DNA of 64,000 nucleotides from Paramecium pentaurelia (GCA_905183005.1 CAJJDO010000038.1:440814-504813); one strand, 5' to 3'; shown: positions 12,344-25,600, numbered from the stretch's first letter. A program made the numbers and translations. Notes: generated from the sequence alone by a model not told the origin.

Positions 12344-13156
12344 TCAAAAACTTAATAAATATTCTGTATCAACACCCCAAATTGGTTATCTCTATTTTTA
12401 ACAACTATTGTTGTTACTTAAAGAGAGTTCAGTTGATGCTTTACTAATTGGAGAATCATTTGAAACTCTTTATTCTAAAATTTTTTAAGTATTTACAATT
12501 TCTAATTGCACTAGATGGTCTTTTATACATTTATTTTAGAATTTTGCTGCATTTTGGATTTTCAGAATCTTTAAGAATATCTTATACTCTCACAAACGAA
12601 GTTAAGTCTCTAGATTTATAACTTATTAGTAAATCTGCATTAAGAAGATTCTTCCTATACCAATTATCCATTTCTACACAAGAAAAGGGTCCTTAAATTA
12701 TTTAATATAACTATATATACCTTAAATATTATTAATATTGTCTAGATAATACCAATTTCGTATAATTAAAGATTGAAAATGAGAATATCTTGAAAAAGAA
12801 AAAGGACTCATATTAGTTTTTGCTACAGGCCATTCTTAAAAGATATAAATATTGTAAATACTTTGAGGGAAAAAAGTTCTAATTTTTCCTTTCGAATTCT
12901 TAGATTACCCAGACCTCAATAATTATGCAGAAAGTTAAGGAGTGTTATTTTGGCTCAGAGCTGACATAATAATCAATCCATTTTCAGTCACTATTATTGA
13001 AATAACTCTAATATTACTTTCAGATAAGTTAGTAGCTAAAGGAGTCTATTGTTCATTAGTAAAGTATTCTGGAAAGTTATTTAGTAAGTTTTTTGGTATT
13101 AAACATTCAATGTTCTCATATCCAAGTAGTTCTAAAGTTTCTTTCTTGTAATTCAT
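12344..13156 (-). CDS. GYF-domain protein
   Basis: Start at 13156, stop at 12344-12346. Introns of 29 nt (12692-12720) and 22 nt (12475-12496) leave 253 residues. The middle part, roughly residues 130-185, reads WYYLDNINNIQGPFSCVEM then NWYRKNLLNADLLI. This matches the GYF domain pattern W-x-Y-x-D...G-P-F...M..W...F...L. GYF domains bind proline-rich sequences and occur in splicing and translation-control proteins (CD2BP2 and GIGYF types). The N-terminal 100 residues and the Ser-rich tail are not recognised. The second intron is needed to avoid a premature TGA, and the model ends cleanly at WGVDTEYLLSF. The domain call is family knowledge applied by eye, and the binding partner is unknown. 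Confidence 0.7.
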
Positions 13157-13676
13157 TTTATTATATATATAAATATATTTATGTATATTATTTGTATAAT
13201 TTTTATGAATAAAATGTAATTTTCTTTTTATTTAGAAATATTTTCATAAAATTCTATTTTCTAAGATCATTAGATGTCTAAAAAAAATCATCAATATTTT
13301 ATCATTTTTTATATGGCAATAATTTTATGATAAATTTAACTTTAATTTTTGGTACTTTATATGATTCAATTCATTGAACACTTATTTATTAAAAATCTTA
13401 GTAATTTCTTTAAAGTGAATTTAGTATTACTGATTTTCTAAATAAAATCTTTATTTCTTTAAATAAAGCAAATTATATATTTAATATATCAAGTTTATTT
13501 AGCGAAATTGTTAATTTATGGAAAATTAAATTAAATTTATTAATGTTTTGGATTATTAAGTATTCTTTACTTTTTTTAATTATGTATATATCTAGAATTA
13601 AATAGATGTGGAGTAACTATAATAAGGGATAGAGAATTAATTGATAATGAATTGGAATATCATAAATAAATTAATT
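13157..13676. other. Divergent intergenic region, nothing recognised
   Basis: AT-rich spacer between divergent genes, so it should contain both promoters. No conserved motif was recognised. Confidence 0.5.
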
Positions 13677-15020
13677 ATGGATTATGGATAATCCTAATTC
13701 CTTTCTTGTAATTAAATTATTGAATTTAGAGCTTTGTTGTTACCAATCTTTACTTATAAAACAAGAACTGACAATAATGGACAAATGTTAAAGAGTTCAT
13801 ATCTTAATAAAGTAGAAATCTTGAAACAACATAAAAATAAAAATTACAATTAAGATCACCAAGTAAGTAAAAAGGAAGAATTTGTTTAAACAGATTTTGA
13901 TACATATTACAATTATGTGATGGTTACATAAGATAATAAAGGAGATTTAAAAGAAGTAGGTTAAGATCAAATCTAAGCAGATATCAATTAAAATATATTA
14001 ACTGATCATTTTTAGGATAATAAATATTACTAATTAGAGAATACTTAGCAGTTTCTTTTATAATAAAATGATAAATAGAATAATGATTTAGTCTTAAATA
14101 GTTTAAGTTATATCTCCCATAATAATTGTTATGATACAGAAAGAAAGTCCATAACTTTAAATTCCAAAATCTTTCATACTTATTCTAATAGTTATTAAAT
14201 GAAAGATTTGAATCAAACTTAAGAAAAGAGGCTAGAATCATATTTATAATTATCAAAAATATTATAAATTATTGATGCAGTCCCATTGATTGTATTGAAG
14301 TAATATGAAGAATTCATGATTAATAACAGAAAAGAAAGAAGAAATTTAATTTACAAAGATTTGAATACATTAACAGATACAGATGCCTAGAATTATATTG
14401 AATTACTTAAAATATTATTTACATTTCATGAAAATTTGATTAGAAAAGGTTAAAAATATTATATCATAAAAAATAAAATGAACTATAAACACTTTATTAA
14501 ATCATTTAATAATTATTTATTAGATCCTATGACTTCAAATGAAATTTTAAGTCACTAAAGATTTGCTCTTCAATAGTTAAAATTTTCCTTACATAAACGT
14601 TAAGTGCTATTGTAATATTAAGTCTTAGAGATCTATTAAATTCTAATTAATTTAATGAATAATCCTAATGAAATACTTAACAAAATATTTGCTTAATTTA
14701 ATAATTAGTCAGAATCAGTCTATTTATATTCAATACTATAATATTATTTGGAAGATTATGTATATTATCAATAGAAAATAGAAGATGAAGACTTTCAAAG
14801 ATACTTAAGTAAATATTCTCTATTATTTTAGAAATCTATTATAATTGTAATGAAATAATCAATATGTAATATAGTCTCGACGAAGGGATAAATCAATATA
14901 TATATTAAAAATAAAGACTACTAAATTAAAATTGAGATGAATTTAAATATGTTAATCTGTTATCTAATATTTATTATCAAATTATATTATTTAATTATAT
15001 TGTCATTTTCTACTAATTGA
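13677..15020 (+). CDS. Hypothetical protein, Asn/Gln-rich, possible C-terminal membrane segment
   Basis: ATG at 13677, TGA at 15018-15020, one open frame of 447 residues without any required intron. The protein is rich in Asn, Gln, Lys, Tyr and Ile and is not recognised. The last 25 residues are strongly hydrophobic (LICYLIFIIKLYYLIILSF), which would suit a tail anchor. A candidate 28-nt intron at 14856-14883 would instead give a basic ending and a stop at 14938-14940. Sequence alone does not decide between the two. A frame this long is unlikely by chance even with a single stop codon, but function is unknown. Confidence 0.6.
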
Positions 15021-15173
15021 AAAAGATTTAGATTACCTTACATGTTTTAGTAAAGAAAAAAGTCTTATTAAAGATTAATATCATATAAAAAGAAGGATGA
15101 TTAATATATTTATTTATAAAATATATTGAATATAATAAGAATGTAAATGATTCAGGATTGAAATTAGTTAAGA

Positions 15174-15887
15174 TCATTTAGATTTTTTTATGTTTTCTAT
15201 GGCTTATTCTATAATTCGTAGGAGTTCATCGAATTTATTAGTCTTAGCAATTTCAAGTGCTTAAGAGAGATTAATTTGAGATTAAAATAATTATCCTAAA
15301 TGTTCCCACTCTACACCATAATTATAGTACATAATGCAAATTAGTTTAAGAAATGGCTTTTAATCATGAATTTGATTGATGAAATGTTGTATTGAATTCA
15401 ATTCATTTAAAGCTTATGTATGTTGACCAGAGTTAGATAAAATTGTTACTAAACTCATTTGACTAGAGACAATACTAATAGAATCTCTGGGTTCTAATTT
15501 GTATTCTAATTCTAAAACATATTTAATTGTTTTAACAGCCACATGATAATTTTATTAGACCTTATATTGTTAAGCAATATATTTTAGCAACTGTATTTCG
15601 TATTTAATATATGTATTTCTATCTAATATGTTTTACATGGATTTGTGTGTCAATAAATCAAAAGCCTTTGATAATGTGAAGGGATCCTCTGAGTTCAAAT
15701 TCTTAATGTAATCATATAGTAATTCATCAAATTGAAATGGTAATTATTCAAGTAGTACTTTGACTGGGAATTCTAATTTATTTTCAGATACATAAACCAA
15801 ACAAAGCATAATTATTTTTTCTCTAAAAAGAGGATTCTTCAAATTATAAATATGCTATATGGTCTGCAATAACTTATTTTATTACAT
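15174..15887 (-). CDS. TPR-like helical protein
   Basis: A single open frame of 237 residues from ATG at 15887 to TGA at 15174-15176. The sequence is all-helical in character, with repeated hydrophobic/Ala-Tyr patterns (AVKTIKYVLELEYKL, TILSNSGQHTQALNELN, YYNYGVEWEHLGQLFQS), suggesting TPR-type repeats and a scaffold role. No specific family was recognised. Its start codon lies only 5 bp from the start codon of the divergent aminopeptidase gene, so promoters and 5' leaders must overlap. A later in-frame Met could be the true start. Confidence 0.6.
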
Positions 15888-15892
15888 TTTAT

Positions 15893-17719
15893 ATGTAAAA
15901 GATAAATAATAAGCTCAATCTTTTAAGAGAGTTGATGGCTTAAAGGTCCATCTAAGCATATTTAGTGCCTCATAGCGATGCTCATGATGTATAATTAAGT
16001 CTTAAAATTATAGTCTGAATATACATCTGACTCAGATGAACGATTAGCTTTTATATCAGGATTTGATGGATCTGCAGGAATAGGATTAATCACAAATACA
16101 ATAGCTTATTTGTGGACAGATTCAAGATACTATTTATAAGCTACAAAATAATTGGAGCATGGATGGGAATTATAGAAATTGGAACCTGGTGTGCCAACAT
16201 GGGTTGAACATGCAAAGGCTAATTTGAAAGGATAAGCTATAGGTTATGATCCCTTATTGATTAGTCATTGTATTATTATCATATTATATTAAAGAGCTTA
16301 AAAAAACAAGGGGAGCCTCTTTGGAAGATGTAGAATTCAAAGCAATCAATGAAAATTTGATTGATTTGATTTGGACAAATAAGCCTTAAGATTCATTATC
16401 TGAGGTCATTATACATGAATTAGAGTATCATCAATATCCAACAACTAAAAAGATTTCTTAAATATTTGAAAATCTAAAATAAAAATAAGCAAAATCTATT
16501 CTTATTTCCAAATTAGATTAAATAGCATGGGTATTAAATTTGAGAGGAAATGATATTAAATTTAATCCTCTATTTAAGAGTTATTTATATCTAAAGGATG
16601 ATAATACTGGAACTTTGTTTATTAATCCAACAAAGATCAATTAATAAGTCAAATAGTACTTAACTGAAAACAATATTGAAATTAAATCAATTTAAGATGT
16701 ATTTAATGAGAAATTCATTAATACAGCAGTAACTCCTGCTGAAATAAATCATAGATTAATTTAATAGGTTGAAGATCCAATTGTTTTAAATGCATGTCCA
16801 ATTGAACTATTAAAAGCTATTAAAAATGAAAGAGAAATATAAGGATTTAAGGAATCACATATAAGAGATGGTGCTGCCTTAGTACATTATTTAGGATGGC
16901 TTGAAAAATAATTACTTGATGGTGAAGTTTTGGATGAATTCTAAGCAGCTACAAAATTGGCATAATATCGTTTTAAATAAAGTCGTAATATGGGATTATC
17001 ATTTGATTCTATTTCAAGCAGTGGAGCCAATGCTGCCATTGTTCATTATCATCCAACTGAGAATAATAAATCTATCATAAATCCTAATCACATCTATTTG
17101 ATTGATTCAGGTGGTTAATACTTAGATGGAACTACTGATGTAACAAGAACTTATCATTTCACATAACCTACAGTAGAAGAAAGGAATGCTTACACTAGAG
17201 TGCTTTTAGGTAATTTGGATATAGAAAGATTGAAATGGCCTTAGAAGAGTAAGATTCATGGAGGAGATATGGATGTATTAGCAAGAAGATGGTTATGGGA
17301 AGCTAATTTAGATTATGGACATGGTACTGGACATGGAGTTGGATATTTTTTGAATGTTCATGAAGGACCTCATGGAATAAGTAAATATAGAACTGAAGTA
17401 TTTTAACCTGGTATGATCGTATCTAATGGTAAAATGTAATTATTATCAATCTTTAGAGCCTGGATATTATGAAGAAGGTAAGTTTGGCATAAGGATTGAG
17501 AATCTTATTCTCTGTGTTAAAGTCAATAATCAATTCTTGGGATTTGAGAATTTGACTTATTGTCCATATGACAGAAACCTCATCAATCTAGATTTATTGA
17601 GTCCTAGAGATAGAAATTACATTGATTAATATCATGCCGTGGTAAGAAAAACATTATTGCCTTTGATGGAAGAATAAATAGCTAAAGATTGGTTAATCAA
17701 AATGACAGAACCTTTATGA
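15893..17719 (+). CDS. XPNPEP1: Xaa-Pro aminopeptidase (aminopeptidase P, M24B family)
   Basis: ATG at 15893, TGA at 17717-17719. Introns of 25 nt (15989-16013), 25 nt (16270-16294) and 28 nt (17429-17456) leave 582 residues, close to cytosolic aminopeptidase P. The N-terminus carries AYLVPHSDAHDSEY and GFDGSAG. The catalytic pita-bread domain shows the metal-binding set. Two Asp lie in LIDSGGQYLDGTTDVTRT, His in GHGTGHGVGYFLNVHEGP, and two Glu in NEPGYYEEG and GIRIEN. It should be a dimetal (typically manganese) enzyme that removes an N-terminal residue preceding proline. All three introns were confirmed by restoring conserved motifs (SDAHDSEY, DPLLIS, SNEPGYY). It starts 5 bp from the divergent TPR-like gene. 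Confidence 0.95.
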
Positions 17720-17786
17720 TAGAAATTAAAAAATATAAATTAATTCAACTTTATTTTATAATATTTTATCTTTTTTTTTATTTATA

Positions 17787-18878
17787 CAGTCTTGATCTCA
17801 AATCTATAAATATATTTTTTGTTCATTTAGAATAATATAAGAATATTTGAATAAGTATAGTCCAAAATAATAAATGGATATAAACAATAATTTTAAGTAA
17901 TTTATGTAAATTTTATTATTTTTTTATGTCTAAATCCCTCATCTAAATTCAATTTGTTTAAATATTAATTAATTTTATTAGAAAAGTACAAATTTATTTA
18001 TTTAATTAAATTATTAATAATTAACGATCAAATAAATGGAAAACGAAAGTTATTTCAAGACTGTTACTTCTATTTAATCTAACCGTTCAGAATACTAGCT
18101 TAGCAAACCTATTAAATCTAATGATAAACCTTTGAAGGAATCTGATCTTGCTTTGTATTAAGCTGCAAGAGATAAATGTGCTAATAAATAAAATGAAAAA
18201 TTATCTTCACCTTTATTTTAAGTTACTACATTAATTACAAATGCAGCACCTCTCCATAAACCTACTGTAAAGACTACTCAATATAGCAATTAACCAACTA
18301 GTGTTTTTGATGTATCAAATTATAATACTCTAGTTTACTGATAATCGTAAAGAATAGAATTTTAAACCACACTGTATCAAAGTTACTGAGCCTGGAAATA
18401 ACTCAGATTTAGTTTATAAGTAATAATTAAAAACTTCCAATCTTCCAAATAGAGAAAATTTATATCGTAATCCAATTACCAATGGAGATCCAAAGAGTGA
18501 ATATAATAGAAGCACGAAAACTCCCTTTCCAAAAAACCAAATTAACTTTGTTGGATGAATTCTATATATTCTAAAAAATATAAAATAGTTTTAAAGAGTA
18601 TTAAATCACTTAACTTGCTAATTAAAAAGATCTATAATCTATAAATTTACTAACTCTACTTATATTGAAAAAAGAATAATTCAAACATATAATATTTCAT
18701 CTAAAATTATGATTTCAACACTTTATTTAGGTAACCATATATTTCTCATTTATATGTAACCTATCCTTCTATTTTGATTTTTTAATAATTTTAATTGATA
18801 GTAAAATTGTGTTTAGTATTCTTTATAAAATTCACTTAAGATTATCAATTATATATGTTAATAAAAGTCTTAAAAATG
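17787..18878. repeat. First copy of an exact 1,092-bp direct duplication
   Basis: The segment starting CAGTCTTGATCTC at 17787 is repeated base for base, as far as I can see, from 18880. A single N at 18879 separates the copies. It covers the 3' flank of the aminopeptidase gene and a whole small gene. The exactness, including noncoding DNA, and the N point to overlapping contig ends that were not merged. Confidence 0.95.
18036..18558 (+). CDS. Hypothetical protein (copy 1 of a duplicated gene)
   Basis: ATG at 18036, TGA at 18556-18558. One 22-nt intron (18312-18333) leaves 166 residues. The protein is hydrophilic, rich in Lys, Asn, Ser, Thr and Pro, with no signal peptide or membrane segment (MENESYFKTVTSIQ start, ending NQINFVG). 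No family was recognised. An identical copy lies at 19129-19651 because of the surrounding duplication, which is probably an assembly artefact, so the genome may hold only one copy. Confidence 0.75.
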
Positions 18879-18879
18879 N
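18879..18879. other. Single unknown base (N), assembly junction
   Basis: The only ambiguous base in the window. It sits exactly between two identical 1,092-bp segments, as expected for a minimal gap placed between two contigs. Confidence 0.9.
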
Positions 18880-19971
18880 CAGTCTTGATCTCAAATCTAT
18901 AAATATATTTTTTGTTCATTTAGAATAATATAAGAATATTTGAATAAGTATAGTCCAAAATAATAAATGGATATAAACAATAATTTTAAGTAATTTATGT
19001 AAATTTTATTATTTTTTTATGTCTAAATCCCTCATCTAAATTCAATTTGTTTAAATATTAATTAATTTTATTAGAAAAGTACAAATTTATTTATTTAATT
19101 AAATTATTAATAATTAACGATCAAATAAATGGAAAACGAAAGTTATTTCAAGACTGTTACTTCTATTTAATCTAACCGTTCAGAATACTAGCTTAGCAAA
19201 CCTATTAAATCTAATGATAAACCTTTGAAGGAATCTGATCTTGCTTTGTATTAAGCTGCAAGAGATAAATGTGCTAATAAATAAAATGAAAAATTATCTT
19301 CACCTTTATTTTAAGTTACTACATTAATTACAAATGCAGCACCTCTCCATAAACCTACTGTAAAGACTACTCAATATAGCAATTAACCAACTAGTGTTTT
19401 TGATGTATCAAATTATAATACTCTAGTTTACTGATAATCGTAAAGAATAGAATTTTAAACCACACTGTATCAAAGTTACTGAGCCTGGAAATAACTCAGA
19501 TTTAGTTTATAAGTAATAATTAAAAACTTCCAATCTTCCAAATAGAGAAAATTTATATCGTAATCCAATTACCAATGGAGATCCAAAGAGTGAATATAAT
19601 AGAAGCACGAAAACTCCCTTTCCAAAAAACCAAATTAACTTTGTTGGATGAATTCTATATATTCTAAAAAATATAAAATAGTTTTAAAGAGTATTAAATC
19701 ACTTAACTTGCTAATTAAAAAGATCTATAATCTATAAATTTACTAACTCTACTTATATTGAAAAAAGAATAATTCAAACATATAATATTTCATCTAAAAT
19801 TATGATTTCAACACTTTATTTAGGTAACCATATATTTCTCATTTATATGTAACCTATCCTTCTATTTTGATTTTTTAATAATTTTAATTGATAGTAAAAT
19901 TGTGTTTAGTATTCTTTATAAAATTCACTTAAGATTATCAATTATATATGTTAATAAAAGTCTTAAAAATG
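18880..19971. repeat. Second copy of the exact 1,092-bp direct duplication
   Basis: Repeats 17787-18878 at an offset of 1,093 and then continues into unique sequence at 19972. Confidence 0.95.
19129..19651 (+). CDS. Hypothetical protein (copy 2 of a duplicated gene)
   Basis: Same 166-residue gene as at 18036-18558, intron at 19405-19426, no difference noticed. It sits in the second copy of the probable assembly duplication, so it is likely the same locus counted twice. Confidence 0.75.
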
Positions 19972-20519
19972 CTCTTCATAATTGAATATATGTTTATTCT
20001 TTTCAATTTTTATTAAATATAATCAATATCTAATTTATAAATTTTTTATAATTTAATAACCTGACTTAAAAATTAATGGATTGTCATATTTCTAATAATT
20101 CGATAATTATAAATTAATTCAATTTTTCATTACCCTTATATTTGATAAATTTTTGATGTTGTTTTAAATTGTTTAATTTTTCTCTAATAACTTGAAGATT
20201 TCAAATAAATAAGTAGTTTTTCAGATTAATAATTTAAGTATCCGTACTGAATTCAATAAATTATCAATATAATAAATAATTAATTAGTAACTATGTTATT
20301 TTTCTATTATTTATGAGTCTATTTGCTTTTAAAATCAACCAAAAATAAATCTATTGATTTATAATTTTTCTTTACTTTAAATGTCTATTCATATATAAGA
20401 TGAGTATCTATATTAATTAAATAGTATATAATATGTTTGAAATCTTGTTAGGTTGAATTTAAAATATAAAAAAGATACAAGATTTTTTTTCAATTAATAT
20501 TAAATATTTTCATTACATA
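19972..20519. other. Intergenic, nothing recognised
   Basis: AT-rich spacer upstream of the EF-hand pseudokinase gene. No frame or motif was supported. Confidence 0.5.
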
Positions 20520-22138
20520 ATGGGTTGTACAGCCACAAAATAAGCCAAATCTGATAGCAAACCAAACTCTCCATTAAATGATAGTTCAAATAAGACTAAT
20601 GAGAGAGATAATTTAGTACCAGCATTCATAATTTAAGAGACTGAAAAAATAGAATCTGATTATATTTTTCATGCTTTAGACCCTTTAATTAGTAAAAATG
20701 ATTAAATAACTATGATAGCCTAGAGAAATTATATAAAAAAAATTGTGTCTAAAAGCAACAATTCATCTAGAATAGTAAAAGTTTTTAGTTTTAAAATTCT
20801 TACTACTTCTGAAAGGTAGGAATTGATAAGAATTATCAACCAAATGATATAAATTGTAAGATCTATTATGTTATAGAAAGAAACATTTAAATTTAGTTAA
20901 CACTTTACCATATTATTATAATGACGATCACTTATATTTAGTATAGGAATTTTGTGATTGTGGAAATTTGCTGTCTTAATTAGATAAGTTTGGTTAGTTA
21001 TAGTATCACACAATGATAGATGTATTCCTTTAGATTATGGCAGGATTGTAATATTTACATAATTAAGGAATAGTCCATGGGTATGATTTGAAATTAAAAA
21101 ATTAGGAATATTTAGTTAGACAGTATAGTATTCACAAATAAATCATTGGAGAACATTAAACTAATTGATTTTGGCATTCCAAATACAATAAAATCTATAT
21201 GTATGTCATGGAAACCAAGTAATAGCATTTAGGATATATCTGTTAAACCACCAGAATTTTTTAAATAAACAATAAATAGTTATTATTAAACTTAGAAAGC
21301 AGATATTTGGTCATGTGGATGTTTGCTTTACTTTTTTCTTACATCTCATATGCCATTTTAAGGTCGTGATAGTTAGGCAATCAAAACAGCCATTTAAAGA
21401 GGTGTAGTAAATTTTGAAGGATAAGAATGGGCTAGTATAAACACTGATATGAAATAATTAGTTTCTAAAATGCTCAGTTCAAATCCTTAATTAAGACCTA
21501 CAGCTACTGAAGTTATAAATAATCCAGTATTTTTAAATAGAAATCGAATAGTAACAAAACCTAATAAATAATTATCAAAACATATGAAAGATTTTAAAGT
21601 ATATAAATAAATTTAGTTAATTTAGTAATAATCTTAAATGTAAAATGCAATGTTAAATTATATTGCTGAAAATATGATGTCGGATTAAGATAAGAAAAAA
21701 TTAATGGATGAATTTTAAAAATTTGATTTAAATAAAGATGGATTGTTAACTAAAGAGGAATTACTCAAAGTATATAAAACAATGTTTTCATCTGAAAAAG
21801 CAATTTAAGAAGTAGATACTATTTTTAAAAAGATTGATTAGAATTGTAGTGGTAGAATTGATTATTAGGGTAAATATTATAAATTAACAAAAATAGAATT
21901 TATCTTAGCTACTATAGATTAAAAGAAATATTTTAATAAAGAAAAATTGCTTATGCTTTTTTAACAAATTGATAGAGATCACAGTGGATAATTAAATAAT
22001 TAAGAAGTAAAGAAACTGTTAAGAGATATGTAAATACCAAAAGACAAATTAGATAATTTATCAAAATAATTAGATTAAAATGGAGATGGTTAAATTACTT
22101 AAGAAGAATTTTTAGAAATAATGTTGCAATTATCATGA
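20520..22138 (+). CDS. CDPK-like EF-hand protein with a degenerate kinase domain (pseudokinase)
   Basis: ATG at 20520, TGA at 22136-22138. Introns of 25 nt (20856-20880), 25 nt (21081-21105) and 27 nt (21870-21896) leave 513 residues. It starts MGCTATKQ, a typical N-myristoylation plus palmitoylation site for membrane anchoring. The kinase-like domain keeps LYLVQEFCDCGNL, the DFG triplet (D200), a KPPEF activation-segment end and ADIWSCGCLLYFFL. The glycine loop is not recognisable, and the catalytic loop reads HGNIQLDS (from H178) instead of HRDLKLEN. The catalytic Asp is Asn, and the loop Lys and the metal-binding Asn are also replaced. Four EF-hands follow: DLNKDG, DQNCSG, DRDHSG and DQNGDG. 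The likely product is a calcium-sensing, non-catalytic CDPK relative. An intact CDPK lies at 56316. Confidence 0.85.
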
Positions 22139-22642
22139 AACAATTTGAAGTTTTATTTTTTTTAATTTATTTCTATTTTTAGTATATATATAAAATATTT
22201 TTAAATAATAGAAGTAAGTTTTATGATGGATATTAATAGAATCATTTAAGTATTTTAATTTCAATTAATACAAGGAATTAATTAGTGTATACAATCACTA
22301 AAATACTAATAATTTCTTTATATAAAAAATATAGATTAAAAGAACAAGTTTAACAAAAATAAGAGAATTAAATTTAAATATAGGAATTCTATTATTAATA
22401 AAACAAATTATTTTATTCCGATAATTAACAACTATCTAATAAATCGAAAAAAATTAATTTAAATAACAGATTGTTTCATTTTTTATTTAAAATACATATG
22501 TAAATTTCCTATTAAATATTTTGATTTATTCTTAAGTAGTAAATTAATAAGTTTTTAAAGTGATTTTTTAATTTCAAAATAAAATTTTCTTGATTATCAT
22601 TTACTTTTTTTAATTTTGTCTGAAATATAAATACATAATTAA
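22139..22642. other. Intergenic, nothing recognised
   Basis: AT-rich spacer between two + strand genes. No supported feature. Confidence 0.5.
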
Positions 22643-25600
22643 ATGTTTATCAAATAGCATTAATAACAATTACAAGCAAGATCAATATCAAATATATCAG
22701 TACATTTAAATGGGAGAATGCCAGACATATATTGTATGTAAAATAATATAATTAATGCAATATGGGATATCAATTAAATAGGATAAGAATTAAATTGTCA
22801 TGATCATCCAATATTTAATGAAGCTTTAGATTTGATTGCTAATAGTCAAGTAAATTAAGCAATATACCTTTTAAATTAAAGTATATTTACAATACTATAT
22901 TATATTTTAGTGATAGCAGATGGAAAGAAATATCTAGGATAGCAATCATAGGTTTAAGTAATTACAAAAGTGACTTTACTAATAGTTTCTAGTGCTATCT
23001 CTACTCTTGAAAATGATCCTGCATCTGCCTTATTGTTACTCTTGGGATGTGATTAAATGTTTAAAGGGTTAACCCCAAAACAATAAGGGTATTTGAGAGT
23101 TCAGATTCTCAATGGATTAGGGTGCTATTATAGAAGAATTGGTTAAATGGAAAAAGCATTAAAGGAATTGGAATGTTCTTTAGCAGTTATTCGAAAATAT
23201 AACTTAAAAGAGGTTGCAGTTACTCATTTAAATTTATGTGTAGTATTGTCCTTAGTCGAGGAGTACATATATTTTTATATTATCAAATAGACATGAAGGA
23301 GCTTTAGAGAATGCTAAGAAAGCTGTTACTGAAAGTCATAAAGAATATTAATATTATATAAAGAATCACATTTCAATGTAGAACTTTAAATTTTAACGTT
23401 GTGTGAGTGCATTGGCAATATCATTTTATAATGTAGGAGTTCAAGAGTAATATTTTTAAAAATATTAATTTGCACTGTAAGCATATGCATCAGCTTTTAA
23501 AGTAGCTGAAGATAATCTTGGTATTCATCATTATTTGACAATCTAATTGAAAGCTATCTACGAAGAATTTGCTCGATAATTGGCTATTGCTGAAGCATAA
23601 AAGATTGCCATTACATCATTAAATCATAAATTTTAAATAAGACCCAATATCACTAGTCAATATGGATAGAGAGCCTTAAGAAATCCATATACAGACAATA
23701 CAAAAAAAGTAACTGATAGGTTATTTTTATCAGAAACGAGAAGATTGGGACATCCATTAAGACCATAATCAGCTATTATGACCCAAACATAAGCACCAAA
23801 ATAAAAAGCATTAGAAATTACCAAAAAGGAAACATTTACTATAAAAAATAAGATTTCAGTTACAACTAGAAATATATATGAAATGAATTAAGAGAATTTA
23901 AAGATTGATACTGAAATTGCTGAAAAGGCTAATACTTTATAATAAGACATTGAAAATCTCAAAATAGTAAATTTAATATAAATATATTTAGTTAGCATAA
24001 AAAGAATAGGAAGAATTAAAATTAATTTAAGATTAGAAGTAAAGGGAACTTCAAAAATTAGAAGCTTTTCGTTATATGAATTAATAAATTTAATAAAATA
24101 AATTATAGAAGAATACTCCTCAAACATCAAGAGATATCAAAAGATCATCGGAATAATATAATTAGATTTTTAACACTGATCCTTTTATTTAAGAATAATT
24201 AGATGATAGTGAACTTTAACCATTGGTAGTTGTACAAATAGTAAATAATAGAGAATACAAAATAGATGAAGAGGATGATCATATCATGATGAATGATAAT
24301 TAAAATATAAAAAATGAAATCAATTAAGATTATGAAAAGAAAAGATCATCTATAACTCAAGATGATACAATATAAAGTTTTACAAAAAAAATAGATTATG
24401 ATTAAGAAACTCCAAACAAGAATAATTTTGGTTAATAAAATATATCTTGTAAACATATTGATGATCTTGAAGAAATAGTTGAAGATATTAATGAAATCAA
24501 TTAATAATACAATTAAAAAATTGTTGAAAATAAAGTTGATGAAATCATTAAATAAACAGCACAAAAACTTAATGAGGAATAAAAACTTGAATATATTATA
24601 TTGATATAAAAATAATGGAAATCTAGTAATGTTAAATTAAAATCAAGAATTTAAAATATAAGATCACAATATTAAGAATCAATAGATTATCATTATATTA
24701 AAATAAAAGATTAAAATGATCAAATACATAATGGATATTTCTTTATTGTTTGGAATTTAAATGATATATCATAAATTGATTTGATATTTTATGATTTATT
24801 TATTCTAAGGAAATCATTTAAAAAATGTAATGATATATCACTAAAATTAAATCATATTTTCACTCTAAAATTATACTCTACTTTTTTAGTTAATAAAGAA
24901 TAAATCATTTAATTAGAAGATGAATTGCTACCATTACTTTTATTAAATACTTCTCAATTAATTCTATTATCAATTGATCCTTACATTCAATTTAAATTAA
25001 AAAATAGTGATAATTAAATTAGATATGATTTTAATCTATAAAAATTAGAATATATATAAACTAAGTTTGAAGATAAATAATAAAGTTATGGTACTCCAAT
25101 TACACTTGCAGATATACAATAATTTAATTCAGATTCAATAGTTATTCATAAGGCTGCACACACTACTCCAGATTAAATCTTTTCTTCAGTTGAACCTTTT
25201 CAAGATGTTCCATTAGTATAAGAATAGAGTGATGAAGAAGAATATATTTCAATGAATAAGTAAAGTCATTCTGGATGTGAAGAATAAAATTAAAATATTG
25301 ATGAAAATTATGAAAAAGAGAACTCTAATGATGAAAGAATAAATTAAACTGGTCAATTCAATAATAATTTATTTTCATCCTAAAAGATTTTATTTGAATA
25401 AGAATTTGATAAAAATGAAGATGATTATTAAAAATAAAAATAAAATTCATAGACTGAAATAGATTTTACTCTTTAATTAAATTAGTTTAGTTCAAATAAT
25501 TCAATGCTAGGCTCTGTAAATACTGCTGAAACAGAAATATATCATCATTCATAATAAATAATCTAACAAACAAATGCAACAAAAGAAAAATTATTAGCAA

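Noticed and set aside
17787..19971. Recent biological tandem duplication of a gene
   Set aside because: The exact identity of coding and noncoding DNA plus the N at the junction favour an assembly overlap.
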